From: Strongyloides papillosus
Lineage: Eukaryota > Nematoda > Chromadorea > Rhabditida > Strongyloididae
Direction: 5' to 3'
Length of the DNA stretch: 64,000 bases
Assembly (NCBI GenBank): GCA_005656395.1
Contig: SRSI01000073.1
Span: 372,001-436,000 of the forward strand
Position numbers and translations under genes: made by a program. Each line of letters begins with the position of its first letter. Within the stretch, counting starts at the first letter, position 1. The notes under the pieces are model-generated. The model had not been told where the DNA came from. It searched no databases and saw only the letters and a program-made list of their open reading frames with translations. Shown one piece after another: positions 58,109 to 64,000 of this stretch.

Positions 58109-60381
58109 ATGAATCAAGAGATATTTAATGATAAATTCGAAAGAAATGATGAGAAGAATGTTGATTTATTAAAAGTTATAACAAAAGAGAAAATTGTAGA
58201 AGAGATAAGACATTTTATAAAAGAAATACCAACAAAATTGTTATCATGTTTCCCTATCATATCATGGTTACCTAAATATAACTTAAATGAATATTTTCAC
58301 GGTGATATGGTTGCTGGTTTGACAAGTGGGATAATGGCAGTGCCTCAAAGTATGGCATATAGTTCACTAGCTGGTGTATCACCTATATATGGTCTGTATT
58401 CAACGTTTTTTGCAGCAATAATTTATATGTTTTTCGGTACATCAAGACATATTGCAATTGGTGTCTTTGCTGTTGTTTCGATGATGACTGGTGCTATCAC
58501 TTCTAAATATTCCTTTAATAATGGTGATGAAGAAAATGTTGATATTCTAGAACTTATCAGTACAATTGCATTTACTGTGGGAATTATTCAATTGGTAATG
58601 GGACTATTAAGATTAAACTTCATTTCAACATACATGTCTGATGCGTTAATATCTGGTTTCACAACTGGTTCTGCATGTCACGTTTTTATGTCCCAATTAA
58701 GTAAAGCTTTTGGCTATAAAATACCAAAATATTCAGGTATCGGCATGTTAGTATTAATGCTTCGTGATATAATTAGTAATATTTACAAAACAAACTTGGC
58801 AAATTTAGGATTAACAATAGTTGCAATACTGTTTCTTGTTATTGGGAAAGAAGTAATATCTCCTTATGCTAAAAGATACACCTCAATACCGATACCATTT
58901 GAATTGATTTTAGTTATCATAACAACAATATTTTCAAGTATCTTTAACTTTAAAGAAAAGTATAATATCCCGATTGTTGATCATATTCCCCAATCTTTTC
59001 CAATGCCAAAGCTTCCGAATTTCAGGTTGATTCCATTGATTTTTACGGACTGTCTTTCAATTGCAATCGTTTGCTACATTCTTGTTATGTCGATGGCAAA
59101 ATTATTTGCTAGAAAACATAAATATCATGTGGATTCGAGACAAGAAATGTATGCTTGTAGTTTAATGTGCCTTTTTTGTTCAGTTTTTCCTGTGTACCCA
59201 ACAGGAGCCTCGCTTTCAAGATCGTCTGTTCTCGAAGCAACTGGTGTCAAGACACAACTTAATGTTCTGTTTTCAACGTCGCTTCTTTTTATTGTTATTG
59301 TATGGATTGGGAAATATTTGGAGCCTCTTCCTTTATGTATTTTAGCATCTATTGTAATGGTTGGCTTGAAAACATTATTTTTACAATTTAAAGATTTAAA
59401 ACGTTTGTGGGTAGTTAATAAATTTGATTTTGTAAGTTTAAAAAGTTTTAAAAAAATTAGATTGTTCATAAACGAATGCTGAATTTGTGTAGGATCAGGT
59501 ACAAGAAGCATTATAAAGCATTAGTTCAAAAGTCTCAAACAGAGGTAAAAGTATTAAAAGTGGTTTTCTAACCAACTGTTGTGAGAAGTTACGATATAAG
59601 GTATTAATCAAAAATTGACTCAAACAACAACTCCATATTTTGCCAGATACTTGAATTTTAGTATCATTTCCAAATATCTAAAAGACTTCAATAGTAAAAA
59701 GCGATTTTTGATAAAATTTTCTTTGAACTTGAGTTTATTTTTAAACACTTCAATGACAATTTTTTTTAGATTGTATGGGTTGTAGCATTTACAACAACTG
59801 TCTTTGGTACCGTTACACTAGGACTAATCATATCACTAGGATTTGTAATTTTTACGGTAGTAATTAGAGAACAAATGGTTCAATTAACAGAACTCGGATC
59901 TGACGAAAATCGTGTCTACTTTAAATCGCTTGATAACTACAAAAAAATTCAGGCACAAAATGGGAATATAAATATATATAGATTTGAGAAACCTCTTCAT
60001 TTCGCTAATGCTCCAACTTTCATTGAAATGATAATTGATAAATTTGAAGAAATCAAATTAAGAATGAATAGTGATTCACTTATTGAAATAAAAGTTGATG
60101 AAAAAGAGATAATTTTTAATAAATTAAACGAAAAAAAGAAAATACCATACTATTTTATTCTAGATTGCTCATCTATCAACTACATAGATACAATGGGATT
60201 AGACTCATTGAAGAAAATTGAAGAAGAGGCAAAAAATTTTGAAATATCGCTGTTCTTTTGTAATTTTTCAGAAGAAATACTATCTTTATTGGATAAATTA
60301 GGTGATAAAATCATAAATAGAGATAATATTTTTCCCTCAATACAGGACTGTTTAATGTATATAGATTCAATGATGTTTTAG
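58109..60381 (+). CDS. sulp: SLC26-family anion transporter with STAS domain
   Basis: Exons are 58109-59431 and 59770-60381 (338-bp intron, phase 0), encoding 644 residues. The start is ATG 58109 (MNQEIF). The SLC26 signature is present early (DMVAGLTSGIMAVPQSMAYSSLAGVSPIYGLYSTF), followed by about 12 membrane segments including YMSDALISGFTTGSA and VYPTGASLSRSSV. The second exon finishes the membrane domain (VWVVAFTTTVFGTVTLGLIISLGF) and holds a cytoplasmic STAS domain (about 480-644) with ILDCSSINYIDTMGLDSL. Members exchange sulfate, chloride, bicarbonate or oxalate across plasma membranes; the substrate here cannot be told. The STAS is short, with a reduced intervening loop. Confidence 0.93.
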
Positions 60382-60444
60382 TGTTGTTTAATATAATTAT
60401 TAATAAAGTTTTTTTTAATGAGTAATAACATTTAAAATGATGTG

Positions 60445-60590
60445 TCAAGTCTGACACAGCCCTCTATGATTAAAGGATTGAAAATAATTATCTTTTCACC
60501 CTCAAATCTGAAACAACTATCTATGATTGCGTGATTAATAAAATATTTTTTATCCTCAAGTTTGACACAATCTTTAAAAGCTTAAAATAA
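60445..60590. repeat. Three degenerate tandem copies of a 54-57 bp repeat
   Basis: Copies begin at 60445 (TCAAGTCTGACACAGCC), 60502 (TCAAATCTGAAACAACT) and 60556 (TCAAGTTTGACACAATC). Each continues through an ATTATTTTT-like end. Confidence 0.75.
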
Positions 60591-61140
60591 TTATTTTTGA
60601 AATATTATACACTAGTCAGAATTACAAATGGACTTTTTTACGTTAGAGGTAATTCGAGTATAGGAAAATGCAGTACAAAGAAAATAAACAGAATCTAAAT
60701 ATCTTCGTAAAAATTTTGATAAAATCTATTTGTTGTAAAAATTTGTATTTCACAAATTAATAAGTAATATACGTTTCTTGTTGTAATGAGTTTCCAATTT
60801 AGAATAATTGTAAAAAAGTACACTATTTTTGATCATATTTTGATAAAGCTATTGCATTGCATTCACGACGAATGCGCTGCCGTCGTTAATCACAGCATAT
60901 AGGGAAAAGAAAATACAAAGATTCTATTAAAAAAATGTATATATACACAAATATTTATTACAATTTATATTGCCTTTAATTACAACACTTATTTCAAGCT
61001 GTTAAATTGTAGTAAATACATATTGAGAAGTCGTTTCTATTGTGTTTCACTTATTTTAAATTACAAAGGATTAAAAGGTAACAGCTTTAAAAAGACCCAA
61101 AATCTTAGTATCTACTTCGAAGAAAGATTATATTTAGAAA

Positions 61141-61188
61141 TTATTTTTTGAAGAATCTAACATTTTATTTTTTGAAGAATCTAACATT
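61141..61188. repeat. Perfect 24-bp tandem duplication
   Basis: TTATTTTTTGAAGAATCTAA plus CATT is repeated exactly twice, head to tail. It is identical in both copies, so recent. Confidence 0.9.
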
Positions 61189-61445
61189 TTATTGTTTTAA
61201 TAACTATAACAATTGATCATCAACAGTTTTTATAAGTACACTAATCAATGAAATTAACTATGTAATACAAATCAAGTTATGCAGACTTTAGAGAATAATT
61301 TGATTCATAAAATTGTTTCCAAAAAAGTACATAAAAAATAACTCGTACAAGATATTATTTTTTACAATTTATTTACAGTACTAATATTAAGAGTCGCATG
61401 TTAAAACAACCCGTTAAATTAAAAAATAATTTTTTTATATTTTAA

Positions 61446-64000
61446 CTAATCTAATAGACTTTTTGTTTCCTCATTTTCATTATCTTCTTTCTTTTTGTCA
61501 CTTTTTTTGTCTTTTACATTTTCTCTTCTTACAGCTTCTCCTTGTCCAATGTTTGAATTTGTTGTTGTTGAATCAGTAGGTTCTGTTCTTGGTGTTAATT
61601 CATATTCTTTTTTATTCTTTTTACGAGTTGGAGCAACTGCACCACGAGTGTAGACATGTGCAAGTGCCTGTCTTAATTCTCTAAGTGATACAACACCTAC
61701 CAGACGACCATGATGAGTAACGTAAGAATGATTTAAACCAAGAAGTGAAAATAATGTGTGAACTTTATAAAGCGATGTTCCGAGGACCATTTGAAATGGA
61801 GCTGGATCAATTGCAACTTCTTCAAGATCAATTGGTTTTCTTAATTGTAAAAGTTGGTCTACAATGTTTAAATTATTTGTTACATTATTATCTTCTTGTT
61901 GTCTTCTTAATAATGGTGCTAATGGTGATCTTACTCCATGAGAATTATCATTATGAAGTGGTGAAATTGAAAGTAAATGAGATCCATTGAGTGATCTGTC
62001 ATTAAGAATATTATTTGGAGTTCCAGAATTTCTTCTGTATGCACTAAATAATTCAGATGCTGTTCTGGATTTTCTTTTTTCTGTCATTAAAGATGGTTCA
62101 AATCCACAATTAGCATTAAAGAGGAAAATTAAATACTTTCTAGAAACTGAACCAAGAAGAATTTTATTCTCCATATCCGTAACAATTGGATAAGAACGTA
62201 AATGTGCTGTATCACGTAATATTTCTCTTAATTGTCCATATGTTGTTGATCTAGTTATACAAACAACATCTTTTATCATGATTTTATCAATTTTCATTGT
62301 GTGTACGGAAATTCTAGATGGTGGAAGTTCAGCCAAGTGAGGATACTTTTTAATTAAAATAATAGATTCATAAATAGATGGTTGAAGGAAGGATGATATA
62401 GCATTACTAACCATTAAAGCAATTAAAACAGGAAGTAATGGTGATAATTGACCGGTTGTTTCACAGACAATAACAGCAATAGAAAGTGAATGTGTGACGG
62501 AACCTGTATAAGCTGCAGCACCAACAACAGCGTATAAACCAGGATAAATTTGAGGTGCTCCTGGTCCACGTATACCTTCTGGAAATAGGAGTGCCATTAA
62601 CTCTCCAATGATTCTACCACCACATGCTCCAATTACAAAACTAGGTACGAAAATACCTGCTGGTAAAGCTAATGTAATACAAATCGCCACAATGAAATAA
62701 TTAACAATGAGGTAACCTAATAATGTTTGGATGACACTCGGATTTGTTTCATATAAACCTTCTTGTCTTGTGTATGAATCATAAGTACTCCAACGGTTAA
62801 TAATATCCATACCACAACCTCTATCAGTCCCATTATATGAAACAGTCATTGTGCAATTAGAAATAAAATCGGCTAAAGTCTCACGGAATGACAATTTTCC
62901 AGCAACTAAACTTCCAAAACCTTCAGGATATGTTATTAAACCAACAACAATAGCCATAAAGACAGTAAATTTAATACTATTATTATCACCAAATATTTTT
63001 TTGAAAATTTTGTTCTTCATTTTAAATACACATATTTGCCTATTGATATAAACAAAAAGTGCTCCAAAAACACCAGAAATTGCACCAATAAAAGCGAAAA
63101 TGGGTAATTCTTCAACAAGGAAAACTTCATTTGGAAAGTATGTTTGGTAATAAGCTGTTATTGTTCCGGCAATATGGGGTGGGATGATTGCTGCATTAGC
63201 AAATCTAAAGACTAAAGCACTGCAAGTTGTAGCAAAAAAAGCTCTCCAATAATTTTTGACGGCAAAATATTTATGGGTTGACTCGATTCCATACAATACA
63301 GCTCCAGCAGGGGCACTAAAAGTACATGCAATACCTACAGCACAACCAGAAGATAATATTTCAATTTTACGACCTTCAAAATTATCATAGAAACCTAGTT
63401 GTTTTAGAGCATGAGTACATTTCATCAACAATGCTCCAACAATAGCTCCCATATGTACAAATGGACCTTCTTTACCAACAGGAAAACCACTACCTAATGT
63501 AAACAAAAGACCCAATGTTTTTGATACCAATGTTTTGAATGTTAGATAATTTGGTAAATCAAAACCGTTCATGATAACTTTAACCTCTGGGATACCGGAA
63601 CCAATTGCTTGCTTAGAAATATATTGACAAGTCAATGCAGCAATAGTTATGAGAGCAGTAATGTAAAAAAGCCAAGTAAAGAAAGCCAGTGACGTATCAT
63701 GTGAGAGTGCCTTATCATATACCATAATTTTTACTATAAAAAATAATAATTAGTTAAAATTTGTATAGACCTACAATGAATCAAATATTCAATACCGACA
63801 TCAAGAGAGATTGAGAGAATAGCTGTAATAATACCTAACATAGCGGAAATTCCCCAATCTTCGATGAAGAAATTAAAAATATTCCTTCTGTGTCCTGAAA
63901 TATTAAAAGTAATGATTAATATAAAAAAAACTATATCTTACTTGCAAAAAATTGCGCCCAGGTTTCAGATTGAATTCTTTTATCAATTAAATCAATACTT
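61446..64000 (-). CDS. clh: CLC-family voltage-gated chloride channel, 5' part beyond the window
   Basis: Visible minus-strand exons are 64000-63942 (partial), 63894-63775 and 63733-61446, about 822 codons. Family signatures are all present: WAQFF...EDWGISAMLG in helix B, GSGIPE, GKEGPFVH with the gating glutamate, LPAGIFVPSFVIGACGGRIIGE, and AAYTGSVTHSLSIAVI. Two CBS domains follow, separated by a Ser/Asn-rich linker, the second ending HHGRLVGVVSLRELR. The basic-acidic tail runs to the stop at 61446. Overall it is closest to the plasma-membrane CLC-1/2 group (C. elegans clh-1 to clh-3) rather than to endosomal exchangers. The ATG at 63725 is internal: the splice GTAGGT (63774) to TTTTATAG joins in phase to it. 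Introns are 41 and 47 bp. Confidence 0.95.

Larger units (their letters stand above)
60382..61445. other. Intergenic with three small repeat structures
   Basis: No gene. It contains the three-copy repeat at 60445-60590, overlapping hairpins at 60859-60886 and a 24-bp tandem duplication at 61141-61188. It separates the 3' ends of the SLC26 and CLC genes. Confidence 0.6.

Noticed and set aside
59125..59511. 128-codon minus-strand frame inside SLC26
   Set aside because: Antisense shadow of the transporter exon.

Overview
The window looks like nuclear DNA of a parasitic roundworm close to Strongyloides (clade IV nematode). The DNA is extremely AT-rich outside exons. Most introns are about 40-60 bp with GTAAGT-like donors and T-rich AG acceptors. 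The gene families are typical of nematodes: ShKT-domain secreted protein, HSP-12-like and HSP-17-like small heat-shock proteins, serpentine receptors, BTB-BACK paralogues, a CHK-kinase-like protein and a Y-box protein. Genus is an inference; I could run no search. Exon boundaries were read by eye from splice signals, phase and family alignment, and many differ from simple ORF limits, which often begin at TTG or GTG.

Layout, left to right. 0.6-5.5 kb: an inhibitory-type serpin (+) converging on a peptide-type GPCR (-), then the NatC N-acetyltransferase NAA30 (-). 5.5-11 kb: a long pyrimidine-rich stretch without confident exons, holding one GC-richer island. 11-18.6 kb: an LRCH-type protein (LRRs plus CH domain, +, first exon missing) converging on a SKI2 RNA helicase (-) with a very large lysine-rich insert. 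19.9-26 kb: a small secreted protein (-), a patatin-type phospholipase A2 (-), an HSP-12-like chaperone (+) and a fused pseudouridine-phosphate glycosidase/PfkB kinase (-), the last two nearly touching at their 3' ends. 26.6-32 kb: a chemoreceptor-like 7TM protein (+), two head-to-head BTB-BACK genes of identical length, and a Y-box/cold-shock protein (-).

34.5-42 kb: a double-ShKT secreted protein (+), an ML-domain secreted protein (+) and a CHK-kinase-like protein (+), with minisatellite DNA and possible decayed BTB fragments between them. 42.3-44.6 kb: a PrimPol-type primase-polymerase (+). 45-48.5 kb: three tandem small heat-shock genes (+), with heat-shock elements upstream of the first two. 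49.8-52.2 kb: an SK-type calcium-activated potassium channel (+). 53.4-55.6 kb: a 1.1-kb tandem duplication carrying one intact secreted-protein gene and one clear pseudogene (-). 58.1-60.4 kb: an SLC26 anion transporter (+). 61.4-64 kb: a CLC chloride channel (-) running off the right edge.

The genes do not form one pathway. The most notable items are PrimPol in a nematode, the altered SKI2 architecture, the heat-shock cluster with visible regulatory sites, the PsuG-PfkB fusion, the gene/pseudogene duplication and the BTB pair. I found no convincing tRNA, rRNA, intact transposon, CRISPR array or viral insertion.
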